64,000 nucleotides of DNA, from the NCBI RefSeq assembly GCF_001428335.1, contig NZ_LMSG01000022.1:16997-80996 (forward strand), in the 5' to 3' direction. This stretch comes from Arthrobacter sp. Soil762 (GTDB lineage Bacteria; Actinomycetota; Actinomycetes; Actinomycetales; Micrococcaceae). The notes under the pieces were generated by a model. It searched no databases. It was given only the letters and a program-made list of their open reading frames with translations, and was not told where the DNA came from. Shown here in pieces: positions 1 through 8,534 of the stretch. Positions within the stretch are counted from its first letter, which is position 1. The number at the start of each line of letters is the position of its first letter. Both the position numbers and the translations under genes were made by a program.

Positions 1-419
1 TGGCCCAGGTGGAAATCGCCGCCCGCACCGGTGATCGGACTGACCCTGTACCCGAATGAAGAGCTTGAAGTGAGGAGCTCAAGGGGCGCCATGAGGGACC
101 CCTCCGGGGGGCGGGTGAGCCCGGTGGCGGCCACGTTGAGCGGAGCGCTCCCGCCCTTGGCGATCGTCCTGACCAGTGTGCGGTTAAACGGAACCAAGGC
201 CCGGCTGTCCGCCAGGAACGCACCGGCCAGCTCAGGCATGCCAACATGTCCGGCACCCGCCGGCGAAGCTGCCGGGCGGGGTTCAACGGGGGAGGATCCA
301 GGAAGGCCGACGGCGATGAGTGACGCGGCAACAACGGCGCTGGCGGCCAGCACGCGCACGGCTATGGCGCAGCCGCCCGCGGGCTCCTTCTCCCGCCCGG
401 ATCCCCGATGATTGCCCAC
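1..419 (-). CDS. M23-family metallopeptidase, N-terminal part (runs off window start)
   Basis: The minus-strand frame is open from a GTG at 417-419 to the window edge, about 139 codons. A GGGAG ribosome-binding site lies about 6 nt upstream of the GTG. The N-terminus is basic (HRGSGREK) and then hydrophobic (AVRVLAASAVVAASLIAVGL), which looks like a signal peptide or membrane anchor. The last visible residues, FGYRVSPITG...FHLGQ, match the start of the LytM/M23 zinc endopeptidase domain, whose first metal-ligand His normally lies in the segment that follows. M23 enzymes cut peptidoglycan cross-bridges outside the cell. The catalytic domain itself is not in this window, so the call rests on this motif alone. 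It is divergent from the oxygenase gene that follows. Confidence 0.7.
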   Translation of the reverse strand, partial: MGNHRGSGREKEPAGGCAIAVRVLAASAVVAASLIAVGLPGSSPVEPRPAASPAGAGHVGMPELAGAFLADSRALVPFNRTLVRTIAKGGSAPLNVAATGLTRPPEGSLMAPLELLTSSSSFGYRVSPITGAGGDFHLG

Positions 420-584
420 TCGTTACTCCCGGGTTGGCCCGCCAGACCCCGGATCCAGACGGACTTACCATCTCATGGGACCACAAAGACCCGGGCCTGT
501 GAACCCCGGTGCAGGTACCGCTGCGGACATTATGTGGATCAGCCCTCGGAACCGTGCCCGTGGCTTCTGGGCGAGAATAGTGAC

Positions 585-1502
585 ATGCGAAATTTCCTCA
601 GGGAATGGCAGAGCGAAATCAAGCGGGTATTCACCGGTAGCACTGACGGTCAGCCCGCTTGGGTTCCGCGGCTGGCCGAAGGGGACGACGCCGGTTATCA
701 CCTTCCCGGCTCGGCCGTCTGGGCGGTGCACGGCTCCATGGCCACCATTGTGGCTGGGGTCCGCGCGCTCCTGATGCAGGCCTTGCACCCCGGGGCGCTG
801 GCAGGAATCCACGAGCACTCCGACTTCCGCGCAGATCCGCTCAGCCGGCTGGCCCGGACCATCCGCTGGATCTTCACCGTCACCTATGGCCCACAGGCCG
901 CCGCCGACGAGGCTTCCGCCAGGGTCCGTCGGCTGCACGAGCCTGTACAGGGGACGTACGGTGACGGGAAAGGCGGCGAGCGGAGCTACTCGGCCAGCGA
1001 TCCGGAACTCGCCCGCTGGGTCCACATCGCGTTCGTGGACGCTTTCCTCTCGGCCCACAAAATCTGGGGTGCCGGGATCCCCGGCGGCCCCGACGCCTAT
1101 GTCCGCGAGTGGGCCCAGGCCGGACGGCTGATGGGCGTGGAGGATCCGCCCCTGAGCGAGGCCGAAATGCGGGAGCAACTGGACACCTGGTATAACAACG
1201 GTGAGCTGGTGGCGGACAGCAGGGTTGCCGAGACCGTTGAGTTCATCCGCAACCCGCCACTGCATCCGCTGCTGCGCCCCGGCTACCGGATCATCTTCGC
1301 CGGCGCCGTCTATAGCCTTGAGCCGAAGTACCGCCGCATGCTGGGGCTTCAGGTCCCCCGACTGGGGCCGTTCCCGCTCCCCGTGAGGCTGGCAACGAAG
1401 GTGACTCTCGGCGTCGTACATCTTGCCCTTGGACGCGGGCCTGGACCCAGCGAACAAGCGGCCCGGGAGCGCCTCCGCCGCCTGGGCCACGCGGCCACGT
1501 GA
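585..1502 (+). CDS. MpaB-type oxygenase family protein (DUF2236)
   Basis: A 305-residue protein starting MRNFLREWQSEI. It has the DUF2236/MpaB hallmarks GSAVWAVHGSMATIVAGVRALLMQALHPGALAGIHEHSDF near residues 45-85, and the His residues there are the expected haem/oxygen-site ligands of the family. Relatives include latex clearing protein and fungal MpaB, which are oxidative enzymes, but most actinobacterial members have no known substrate. The open frame reaches upstream to 408. I chose ATG 585 because family similarity begins there, although its ribosome-binding site is weak and a short-leader transcript is possible. The gene stands alone and ends before a strong bidirectional terminator. 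Confidence 0.82.
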   Translation: MRNFLREWQSEIKRVFTGSTDGQPAWVPRLAEGDDAGYHLPGSAVWAVHGSMATIVAGVRALLMQALHPGALAGIHEHSDFRADPLSRLARTIRWIFTVTYGPQAAADEASARVRRLHEPVQGTYGDGKGGERSYSASDPELARWVHIAFVDAFLSAHKIWGAGIPGGPDAYVREWAQAGRLMGVEDPPLSEAEMREQLDTWYNNGELVADSRVAETVEFIRNPPLHPLLRPGYRIIFAGAVYSLEPKYRRMLGLQVPRLGPFPLPVRLATKVTLGVVHLALGRGPGPSEQAARERLRRLGHAAT

Positions 1503-1565
1503 CCTGGGCAGCCGGGGTGGGCAGCTGGGCTCCAGCCATGGGTCAACGATTGGCTGGAGGACAGC

Positions 1566-1602
1566 AAAAACCCGGCCCTGACGAGGTCAGAACCGGGTTT
1601 TT
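1566..1602. terminator. Bidirectional intrinsic terminator
   Basis: A hairpin with arms AAAAACCCGG and CCGGGTTTTT and an inner CTGAC/GTCAG stem. A-tract and T-tract flanks allow termination in both directions. It ends the oxygenase gene from the left and tRNA-Ser from the right. Confidence 0.85.
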
Positions 1603-1609
1603 GGCTGGC

Positions 1610-1693
1610 GGAGAATGGGGGATTTGAACCCCCGAGGGCGTTAACCCAACACGCGTTCCAGGCGTGCGCCATAGGCCGCTAGGCGAATTCTCC
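1610..1693 (-). tRNA. tRNA-Ser (anticodon GGA)
   Basis: On the minus strand the 7-bp acceptor stem GGAGAAT/ATTCTCC encloses a D-arm, an anticodon stem CACGC/GCGTG with loop CTGGAAC (anticodon GGA, reads UCC/UCU), a long variable arm typical of serine tRNA, and a T-arm with GTTCAAATC. The discriminator is G and CCA is not encoded. A terminator follows directly. Confidence 0.95.
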
Positions 1694-1804
1694 AGCTGCT
1701 TTCGAATCAAAAGCAGATACTAGACTACCTGAACATTCCGCCATCGCCCAATTGGCCCGTCGGACTGTTACCGCGGCCACACAACCCGGACTCCATTTGG
1801 CTGG

Positions 1805-1933
1805 TTAACGTAAAAATGGACGCCCCCAATGCGCCCATTCCTCCGATACGCCGTTGAGCTGCCGGGTCCGGCCCTCCAGCCAGGCCCCGCAGCTCACAAT
1901 CTTGAGATTGCCCCAATCGGTGTACATATCCAT
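1805..1933 (-). CDS. Possible small ORF, 42 residues, unrecognised
   Basis: The minus-strand ORF starts MDMYTDWGNLKIVSCGAW and ends HWGRPFLR. Its amino-acid make-up (three Trp, few Ala) looks more protein-like than a random frame in GC-rich DNA, and the DNA here is less GC-rich than its surroundings. There is no clear ribosome-binding site and I recognise no family. It lies in the decayed stretch between tRNA-Ser and the broken M28 peptidase, so it may be a remnant of a longer gene. Apart from this I see nothing convincing in 1700-2100. Confidence 0.2.
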   Translation of the reverse strand: MDMYTDWGNLKIVSCGAWLEGRTRQLNGVSEEWAHWGRPFLR

Positions 1934-2107
1934 GATCGGCCCTACCCGCCGGATAAGCAATGAAACGGCGAGACAAAGCGCCCGACGGCGGGCCAGCCAG
2001 CCACGACTCCCCCGTCCACGCCGCCCAGGCGGACGGCCTTGGACAGGATCCTTACCTGGCACCCCTTCACGACGTAACTACCGGAGAGTTCGTTCAGCGC
2101 TACCGGA

Positions 2108-2525
2108 GTGCCCCCGCAGAACCGCGTCCGCTTCGCATGGTGGAGCGGCGAGGACGACGGCCTGGTTGGCTCCGACCACTACGTCGCGCAGCTGAGCAAG
2201 ACCGACCTTAAGTATCACGCGCTCAACCTCAACTTCGACATGGTCGCCTCGCCCAACCCGGTCCGTTTCGTTTCGTTTACGACGGCGACGGCAAGCCGTT
2301 GGGTACTGCGGGCCCCCGGAGCCCACTGAGTTTGACGGACGCTCGGACTACTCCGGTTTCATCACCAATGGCATCCCCGCGGGTGGTCTGTTCACCGGCG
2401 CCGAGGGCATCAAGACGGATGCTCAGGCGGCCATCTTTGGTGGCACCGCAGGCGTTGCCTATGACCCGTGCTACCACCAGGCATGCGACGACATCACCAA
2501 TCTCGACGCAACGGTCCTGGAGTAG
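2108..2525 (+). pseudogene. Decayed M28-family aminopeptidase (C-terminal remnant)
   Basis: The first frame reads PPQNRVRFAWWSGEDDGLVG and then ALNLNFDMVASPNPVRFV, the catalytic-core motifs of secreted M28 zinc aminopeptidases (Glu pair and Asp ligand). A 5-bp tandem duplication of CGTTT at about 2264-2278 shifts the frame. The next frame, DGDGKPLGTAG, then loses roughly 25 codons before resuming at EFDGRSDYSGFITNGIPAGG, and it runs to a natural end at YDPCYHQACDDITNL...VLE stop. The signal peptide, PA domain and first metal ligands are absent upstream. The gene is therefore truncated, frameshifted and internally deleted. Coordinates cover the recognisable part only. Confidence 0.85.
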
Positions 2526-2616
2526 ATGGCGGACGCCATCGCCGATCGCTTCTTTCCACCCCTGCGTGGGAAGAAGCGATCCGCCCTCGGCGCCCATTCG
2601 CTGGCAGGATGTTGCC

Positions 2617-2943
2617 ATGACCCAGCTGAATGCCCTCGTCGTGTACGTTCCCCAGACGCATGCCGATGCGGTTCTGCATGCCATCGGCGACGCCGGCGCA
2701 GGCCGGATCGGGAACTATTCGCACTGTTCCTTCACTTCTCCGGGCGCGGGGCGTTTCACTGCCTTGCCCGGCGCCGAGCCGTTCATCGGGGCTGTGGGGG
2801 CCGGGGAGCTGGTGCCCGAAACCCGCATCGAGTGCGTGGTGGAGGAGGAGATGCTCGACGGCGTGGTGCGGGCCCTGCGCGCCGCGCACCCCTACGAGGA
2901 GCCGGCGTTCATGAGCTGGCCGGTGAACGGGTGGCGGCGCTAG
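2617..2943 (+). CDS. NIF3/YqfO C-terminal-domain-like protein
   Basis: A 108-residue protein starting MTQLNALVVYVPQTHADAVL. An AGGA ribosome-binding site lies about 8 nt upstream. The sequence GDAGAGRIGNYSHCSFTSPGAGRFTALPGAEPFIG...VEEEMLDGVVRALRAAHPYEEPAF is the CutA/PII-like domain that is inserted into, or appended to, YqfO/NIF3 proteins. Here it stands alone without the metal-binding NIF3 halves. The conserved HPYEEPA motif is intact. Such stand-alone members are common and have no firmly known role. It lies just upstream of the SRP RNA. Confidence 0.82.
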   Translation: MTQLNALVVYVPQTHADAVLHAIGDAGAGRIGNYSHCSFTSPGAGRFTALPGAEPFIGAVGAGELVPETRIECVVEEEMLDGVVRALRAAHPYEEPAFMSWPVNGWRR

Positions 2944-3066
2944 CTGGTTCCCGGGCCTTTGCGCCGGCTTTCGCGGCCGGGGTCCGCTTGTCAACATATT
3001 CCGATGGTGGCAGGCCCCGGAACGGGCCGTCCGGACCTTCCTGAATCTTCGGGTAAACTTGTCTGC

Positions 3067-3154
3067 GGCCCCTCATGTGGCGTCATCCTGTTGAACTCCC
3101 CCAGGACCGGAAGGTAGCAAGGGTAAACGGGCTCTGGCGGGTGCATGGGGGGTC
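3067..3154 (+). ncRNA. ffs: Signal recognition particle RNA, small bacterial type
   Basis: The conserved SRP helix-8 signature, CAGGACCGGAAGGTAGCAAG with the GGAA tetraloop and asymmetric internal loop, sits at about 3102-3120. The ends pair as an 11-bp helix with wobble pairs, 3067-3077 with 3144-3154. A possible -10 box TAAACT lies a few bases upstream. The product binds Ffh and targets nascent membrane and secreted proteins. Placement directly upstream of dnaX is the usual actinobacterial order. The ends may extend a few bases either way. Confidence 0.93.
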
Positions 3155-3226
3155 TTTACTATTCCCCAACAGGGCGGCCGCCCGCGAGGGATCCTGATTG
3201 TCAGCCCGGATTGGTAGGGTTTTCCC

Positions 3227-6200
3227 GTGACTGTTACTACCACCGCCCTTTACCGCAGATACCGCCCGGACTCTTTCGCTGACGTTATCGGGCAGGAACA
3301 CGTCACGGAGCCGCTGATGACGGCACTGCGGAAAAACCGCGTCAATCATGCCTACCTCTTCTCCGGCCCACGCGGTTGCGGAAAGACCACCTCCGCCCGC
3401 ATCCTGGCCCGCTGCCTCAATTGCGCCCAAGGCCCTACGGACACCCCCTGCGGTACGTGCCCCAGCTGCATTGAACTGGCCCGCGGCGGCTCAGGCTCCC
3501 TGGACGTCATCGAGATTGACGCCGCCAGCCATGGTGGCGTGGACGACGCCAGGGACCTCCGCGAGCGGGCAACGTACGCTCCGGTCCGCGACCGCTACAA
3601 GATCTTCATCATCGATGAGGCCCACATGGTCACCTCGGCCGGGTTCAACGCCCTGCTGAAGATTGTTGAAGAGCCGCCCGAGCACATCAAGTTCATCTTC
3701 GCCACCACGGAGCCGGACAAGGTCATCGGCACCATCCGCTCCCGCACACACCACTACCCTTTCCGGCTTGTGCCACCGGAGCCGCTGATGGCCTATCTGG
3801 AGCTGCTCTGCAACCAGGAAAACGTTCCCGTGGCACCCGGCGTCCTGTCCTTGGTGGTCCGGGCCGGCGGCGGTTCCGTCCGCGATTCCCTGTCCGTGCT
3901 GGACCAGCTGATGGCCGGCGCCGGACCCAACGGCCTAGACTACGAACTGGCCGTAGCCCTCCTCGGCTACACCCACGCATCGCTGCTGGATGACGTGGTG
4001 GAAGCTGTGGCCGCCTCAGATGCCGCCACGGTTTTCCGGGCTGTGGACCGTGTGGTGCAGACCGGCCACGATCCCCGCCGCTTCGTCGAGGACCTGCTGG
4101 AGCGCTTCCGCGACCTCATCATCGTCCAGGCCATGCCCGAAAGCGCCCATGTCATCCTCCGCGGCATGCCTGCGGACCAGATCGCCCGGCTCCAGAACCA
4201 GGCGCACAACCTCGGGGCTTCCGAGCTCTCGCGCGCCGCTGATGTCACCAACACTGCGCTGACCGAGATGACCGGCGCCACTTCTCCGCGCCTGCACCTT
4301 GAGCTTCTCTGCGCCCGCATCCTGCTCCCCAGTTCGGAACAGACGGAACGCGGCATCGCTGCCCGGATCGAGCGGGTGGAGCGGCGCCTGAATTACGCCG
4401 GGAACGACGTCGGCGCTCCCGCTCCGGCGGGCGCTGGGGTTTCGGCTGCACCCGCTGCGGTTTCCGCGGTGCCGGCAGCGGCAACACCGGCTCCTGCTGC
4501 ACCCGTTTCCGTACCAGCAGCTTCCGTACAACCACTTTCTGCGCCAGTCGTTTCTGAGGCGCCTGCTGCGGCACTTCCGGTTGCTTCAGTGCCGGCCGCG
4601 GCACCGCAAGTTGCTAGGGCGCCGGTTGCTGCGCAGCAGCCTTCAGCGCCCGCCGCGGCCGGTCCCGAGTCGGCCCGGCCACAGGTATCCGGAGCTGAAC
4701 AGACCAGGCCGTCGCTGACGCCGCCCAGGGTCAGCACCAACGACTGGCCGGTTGACGAGTCCACAGGCAGGCGGCACGCTCCCACACCGCAGGCATCCGG
4801 TCAGCCCACCCAAGAGACCGGGGCAGACGCCGCCCGCGCAGTTTCCCCGGCCACCCCGCCGGCAAGCACCGACGCTGTCACGGCCCCCGCCACCGCTGCA
4901 CCTGCCCCGGCTGCGCCCGCTTCGGTTGGCCATGCCCCTGCCACTGCTGCACCGACAGGTGCGACAGGAACTGGCGCGGCAAGCACTGGGGCCGCCGGGA
5001 CAGGCGACGTCGAAGTCCTGCGCCGTGCCTGGCCGGAAGTTCTGCAGACACTCTCCAAGATCAAGCGCAGCACGTGGGCCCTGGTTGAGCCGAACTCCCA
5101 GGTAGGTGCCTTCGACGGCCAGGTCCTGACGCTGTCGTTCAGCACCACCGGGTTGGCAGGCGCCTTTGGCCGGGCTGACCACGCTGAGAACCTGCGGCAG
5201 GCGATCCACAAGACGGTGGGCATCGACTGCCAGATCACCGCAGTCGCCGGCGGCGCCAACAGTGCAGCGAGCGCTGAACCAAACCCAAAAGCACCCGCTA
5301 GTCCGGAAGCCAGCCCGGAAGCTCCGGCCAGTTCAGCCGATGTCGCGTGGGGCCTGGCCCCTGCCAGCGCCGTTTCCACCACTGTCGCCCATGCCACCGC
5401 GCCCGCACCTTCCCCTGCCCCCTCCCCCGTTACGCGCGCTCCTGAACCGGCCGTGCGTCCTGCCACTACTGCACCATCTGCGCCCCCTGCCGCTGCTGCA
5501 CCTTCCATATACCCAGCAGCTCCTGCGGAGACCACCCCGCACTCCGGTGCGGTCAGCGCGCCAGCGGGCAGTGCGTCCGCCCAGGTACCGGCCGCCCAGC
5601 GTCAGTCCGAGCCGGCTGAGTCTGATGCCGCTGCCGGCTCGTACGCCTACTCCGATGACGACTGGGGCCCGCCGCGCGACGAAGATGCTCCGCCGCTGGA
5701 TGAGGAACCCCCCATGGACTGGGATCCGTCGGCTCCAGCTGCGCCACGGCGGTCACATTCACAGCCTGAACCTTCGGCGGCCGCACCCGCCAAGCGGCCT
5801 GCTCGAAGTACCCCAAAGGCTGCAGCAGCAAAAACCTCCCCGGCGGCCAGGCCTTCTGCCGCTGCATCGGCCGCTGCTCCGTCACAGCCCGATGCTGCAC
5901 TGGATCCGTGGGGCCGCGCCGTCGAGCAGGCGCCGGGCGTATGGGTGGTTGGCAGCGAACCCAATGTTGGCAAAAGCCTGAACACGCCCGTCCCTGAAGA
6001 GGTCGCGAGCGCCACGCCCGCGCCCAGCTACGAGCCGGCCACTGCCCAGATCCCTCAGACGTCACCTGTCGTTAGCCAGTCCGAGGCCGACGCCAGCTGG
6101 GGCTTGCCGCCCGTGGCCGCCGCCGCAACCTCCGGCGTCGCTGCGCAGCAACCGGCCGCACAAGCAAGTCCTGCACCAGAAAGTCCCGCACCAGAAACCG

Positions 6201-6607
6201 CAGCGCCCCCTAGCCCGGCGCCAACCGGCCAACCACCGGCAGCCCCGGCAGTCCCGGCGGGGGAAGCAGTGGTTCCCGAACCGGCTGAAGTCCGCGAGTA
6301 CGCCATGGCATCGACTGCTCCAGCAGCCGCGCCCCTGCAGCCGGCACCGGCAACCTCCGAGTCTGCTGCTGCCGCCCGGCAGAGTCTTTACCAGCGCCTG
6401 TCCAATAGCCCCGAGGCCGAAGCCGGGCGCGCCAAGGCTCCGGCCAGGGCTGCCGCCGCCACCTACGTCCAGGACATACCGAGCGCGGACGATGAAACCA
6501 TCGAGGAGTCCGGCGTCTTTGGACGCGCCGCCGTCGAGCGTATTCTGGGCGGAAAGCTGATCGAGGAACGGTCCCCGGACGGCAGCCCCATCGTTTCGGG
6601 GTTCTAG
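3227..6607 (+). CDS. dnaX: DNA polymerase III subunit gamma/tau
   Basis: The clamp-loader ATPase, 1126 residues, far longer than the 643 of E. coli tau. The AAA+ module spans about 1-240: Walker A GPRGCGKTT at 47-55, zinc Cys at 66, 75, 78 and 81, Walker B FIIDEAH at about 127-133, and sensor 1 FATTEPDK at about 158-165. Domain III runs to about 385. An Ala/Pro/Val linker (about 390-595) leads to a folded domain at about 598-680 (VEVLRRAWPEVLQTLSKIK...) that resembles tau domain V. A second disordered tail of about 430 residues holds an acidic stretch (YSDDDWGPPRDEDAP) and a conserved end, FGRAAVERILGGKLIEERSP. The GTG start is only 6 nt from a possible -10 box (TAGGGT), so translation may be leaderless. 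Confidence 0.97.
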   Translation: MTVTTTALYRRYRPDSFADVIGQEHVTEPLMTALRKNRVNHAYLFSGPRGCGKTTSARILARCLNCAQGPTDTPCGTCPSCIELARGGSGSLDVIEIDAASHGGVDDARDLRERATYAPVRDRYKIFIIDEAHMVTSAGFNALLKIVEEPPEHIKFIFATTEPDKVIGTIRSRTHHYPFRLVPPEPLMAYLELLCNQENVPVAPGVLSLVVRAGGGSVRDSLSVLDQLMAGAGPNGLDYELAVALLGYTHASLLDDVVEAVAASDAATVFRAVDRVVQTGHDPRRFVEDLLERFRDLIIVQAMPESAHVILRGMPADQIARLQNQAHNLGASELSRAADVTNTALTEMTGATSPRLHLELLCARILLPSSEQTERGIAARIERVERRLNYAGNDVGAPAPAGAGVSAAPAAVSAVPAAATPAPAAPVSVPAASVQPLSAPVVSEAPAAALPVASVPAAAPQVARAPVAAQQPSAPAAAGPESARPQVSGAEQTRPSLTPPRVSTNDWPVDESTGRRHAPTPQASGQPTQETGADAARAVSPATPPASTDAVTAPATAAPAPAAPASVGHAPATAAPTGATGTGAASTGAAGTGDVEVLRRAWPEVLQTLSKIKRSTWALVEPNSQVGAFDGQVLTLSFSTTGLAGAFGRADHAENLRQAIHKTVGIDCQITAVAGGANSAASAEPNPKAPASPEASPEAPASSADVAWGLAPASAVSTTVAHATAPAPSPAPSPVTRAPEPAVRPATTAPSAPPAAAAPSIYPAAPAETTPHSGAVSAPAGSASAQVPAAQRQSEPAESDAAAGSYAYSDDDWGPPRDEDAPPLDEEPPMDWDPSAPAAPRRSHSQPEPSAAAPAKRPARSTPKAAAAKTSPAARPSAAASAAAPSQPDAALDPWGRAVEQAPGVWVVGSEPNVGKSLNTPVPEEVASATPAPSYEPATAQIPQTSPVVSQSEADASWGLPPVAAAATSGVAAQQPAAQASPAPESPAPETAAPPSPAPTGQPPAAPAVPAGEAVVPEPAEVREYAMASTAPAAAPLQPAPATSESAAAARQSLYQRLSNSPEAEAGRAKAPARAAAATYVQDIPSADDETIEESGVFGRAAVERILGGKLIEERSPDGSPIVSGF

Positions 6608-6670
6608 GCACGTGCCGCGTGTGCTCCCGCAACTCCAATCACTACCCAAGCCAAACCAAAAGAGGAAAAC

Positions 6671-7270
6671 GTGTACGAAGGTGCAGTCCAGGAGCTGATT
6701 GACGAGCTCGGACGGCTTCCCGGTGTCGGTCCCAAATCCGCCCAGCGGCTTGCCTTCCACATCCTCGAAGCGGACCCCCAGGACATGAAACGACTCGTGG
6801 AAGCCATCACCATGGTGAAGGAACGCGTGAAGTTCTGCACGGTATGCGGCAACGTCACCGAGCAGGAACTGTGCAACATCTGCCGCGATCCCCGGCGGGA
6901 CCCGTCAGTCATTTGTGTGGTGGAGGAGTCCAAGGACGTCCTCGCCGTGGAGCGCACCCGCTCCTTCCGCGGCCGCTATCACGTGCTGGGCGGAGCCATC
7001 AACCCCATTGCCGGCGTCGGGCCCGAGCAACTGCGGATCCGGGAACTCCTGACACGGCTGAACGACGGCGCCATCCAGGAAGTCATTATCGCGACCGATC
7101 CCAACCTCGAAGGCGAAGCAACGGCCACTTACCTGGCCAGGATGCTGAAGACAATCGGCATCGTGGTGACCAGGCTGGCCTCCGGCCTGCCCGTGGGCGG
7201 CGATCTTGAGTACGCCGATGAGGTCACCCTGGGCCGCGCATTCGAAGGCCGCCGCAACGCCCTGACCTGA
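6671..7270 (+). CDS. recR: Recombination mediator RecR
   Basis: A 199-residue protein, the normal family length. The helix-hairpin-helix is LGRLPGVGPKSAQRLAFH at about 13-30. The zinc finger has Cys 56, 59, 68 and 71 (CTVC...CNIC). The Toprim domain begins at SVICVVEESKDVLAVER and includes EVIIATDPNLEGEATA. RecR acts with RecO to load RecA at gapped DNA. The GTG start is supported by AGAGGA 6 nt upstream. It lies 63 nt behind dnaX, the conserved pairing, and is probably co-transcribed with it. Confidence 0.97.
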   Translation: MYEGAVQELIDELGRLPGVGPKSAQRLAFHILEADPQDMKRLVEAITMVKERVKFCTVCGNVTEQELCNICRDPRRDPSVICVVEESKDVLAVERTRSFRGRYHVLGGAINPIAGVGPEQLRIRELLTRLNDGAIQEVIIATDPNLEGEATATYLARMLKTIGIVVTRLASGLPVGGDLEYADEVTLGRAFEGRRNALT

Positions 7271-7318
7271 GCGGACTTGCCCCTGACCCGATCAGACCGA
7301 CCGGTCTAAGCCGAGAGG

Positions 7319-7365
7319 CGCCCCTACCCGGCCTGGCCTGGGTTCAGGCGGCCGGGTAAGGGGCG
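7319..7365. terminator. Hairpin between convergent recR and ABC permease gene
   Basis: Near-perfect inverted repeat CGCCCCTACCCGGCC / GGCCGGGTAAGGGGCG with a loop of about 16 nt. There is no U-tract, so its strength is uncertain. Just upstream, 7294-7307 holds a shorter AGACC-N4-GGTCT palindrome. Confidence 0.6.
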
Positions 7366-7382
7366 TCGTCGGGCCAGCGGCT

Positions 7383-8534
7383 TTAGGCGATCCGGGTTCC
7401 GCGTGCCAGCCTGTGCGCCGGAGTTCGCAGCGAGCGCCAGCCCAACCACATCAGCAGCCCGGCAAGCAGTAGCTGCAGGCCGAGCCCGAGCGGCCACAAG
7501 GGAGTGGACTGCGCCAGGTACTGCGGCTTGGCCTCCCCGTTGGCGCAGGGGTAGGTGCCCTCCGGACCGGCCATGGCGTAGCGCGCACCCTGGCTGATGG
7601 ATTCGATGGCGCCCACCGGGGATGACATTCCGAGGCCACTGTTGACGCGGACCGTATAGGGGATGGCATCGGCCACCACCACGTAAGGGTTCATGGCCAG
7701 CATCCACGCCACCCTTTCGGTGCGAACGGCCGGCTGGGCGCGCAGCGGTCCGGAGCAGGTGTACTCCGGTTCCTGCGGCGCTGTTTCGTCGGGTACCGGC
7801 TGCAGCGGTTCGTAGTTGCGGTACTGCGCCTGGTTGGCCATGATGGTGCCCTGCGAGAGCCCGGTGCCCAGGCCAAAGGCAATCAGGGAACCGAAAACCA
7901 GCCCGGCCACGGCAAGGTACGTGACCACGATCGAGAACAGCGGGCGCCCCGCCAGCGCAGAAATTCCGACGCCGATGGCACACACCACGCCGACTTCAAC
8001 AGCCAGCATCAGCAGGGCCACGATGACATGGCCGGGCGTCATGCCGCCGAGGGCCACTCCGATGACCAGGAACGGCGTGCTGGCAACCAGGAACGCCAGG
8101 GCGGCGGCCCACGCGGCGAAGAACTTGCCCCACAGGATCTGTCCGGGACGGAGCAGGGTCACCTGAAGGATGGCCAGGGTCCCGCCGGCGCGGTCGCCGT
8201 TGACGGCATTGGCAGACAGTGCGGGCGCCACCAGCAACGCGAAGAGGAGGACAAAGGCCAGGACCACTTCGAAGATCATGGACCCCGGTCCGGTGTCCGG
8301 CGGCATGAAGTTCGAGTATGCCTGCTGGGCTTCACGCTGGGCATTCCAGCTGGCCCACGTCAGCCAGGTCACCAGACCCGTCAGGATGAACCAGATCGCC
8401 AGCATGATGTACCAGCCGCGGGACCGGAGCCGCTGTTTGAGTTCCAGGACCACCACATCCCGGATGCCGGCAACGTAGCCGGCACCAAAGCCGGAGGCCG
8501 CCGGGCGCCGCGTTGTATCTGTCAACTGGCTCAT
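7383..8534 (-). CDS. ABC-2 type transporter permease
   Basis: A 383-residue integral membrane protein. After a cytoplasmic N-terminus (about 1-40), hydrophobic spans include GWYIMLAIWFILTGLVTWLT, VVLAFVLLFALLVAPALSA, AAALAFLVASTPFLVIGVAL, VIVALLMLAVEVGVVCAIGV and FSIVVTYLAVAGLVFGSLIAFGL. A large external loop with conserved Pro/Cys lies before the last span near residues 350-370. The motif NAVNGDRAGGTLAILQVTLLRPGQIL is typical of the ABC-2 exporter family. The start overlaps the ATPase stop by 4 nt (ATGA), so the two are translationally coupled. The cargo is unknown. Confidence 0.87.
   Translation of the reverse strand: MSQLTDTTRRPAASGFGAGYVAGIRDVVVLELKQRLRSRGWYIMLAIWFILTGLVTWLTWASWNAQREAQQAYSNFMPPDTGPGSMIFEVVLAFVLLFALLVAPALSANAVNGDRAGGTLAILQVTLLRPGQILWGKFFAAWAAALAFLVASTPFLVIGVALGGMTPGHVIVALLMLAVEVGVVCAIGVGISALAGRPLFSIVVTYLAVAGLVFGSLIAFGLGTGLSQGTIMANQAQYRNYEPLQPVPDETAPQEPEYTCSGPLRAQPAVRTERVAWMLAMNPYVVVADAIPYTVRVNSGLGMSSPVGAIESISQGARYAMAGPEGTYPCANGEAKPQYLAQSTPLWPLGLGLQLLLAGLLMWLGWRSLRTPAHRLARGTRIA

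Noticed and set aside
1610..2525. Integration site of a mobile element at tRNA-Ser
   Set aside because: The decayed DNA lies on the 5' side of the tRNA, whereas integrases usually use the 3' end, and no duplicated tRNA end or integrase gene is seen.
7294..7307. AGACC-N4-GGTCT palindrome as a TetR operator
   Set aside because: It lies between convergent genes, with no promoter nearby, so a regulatory role is unlikely. Noted only with the adjacent hairpin.
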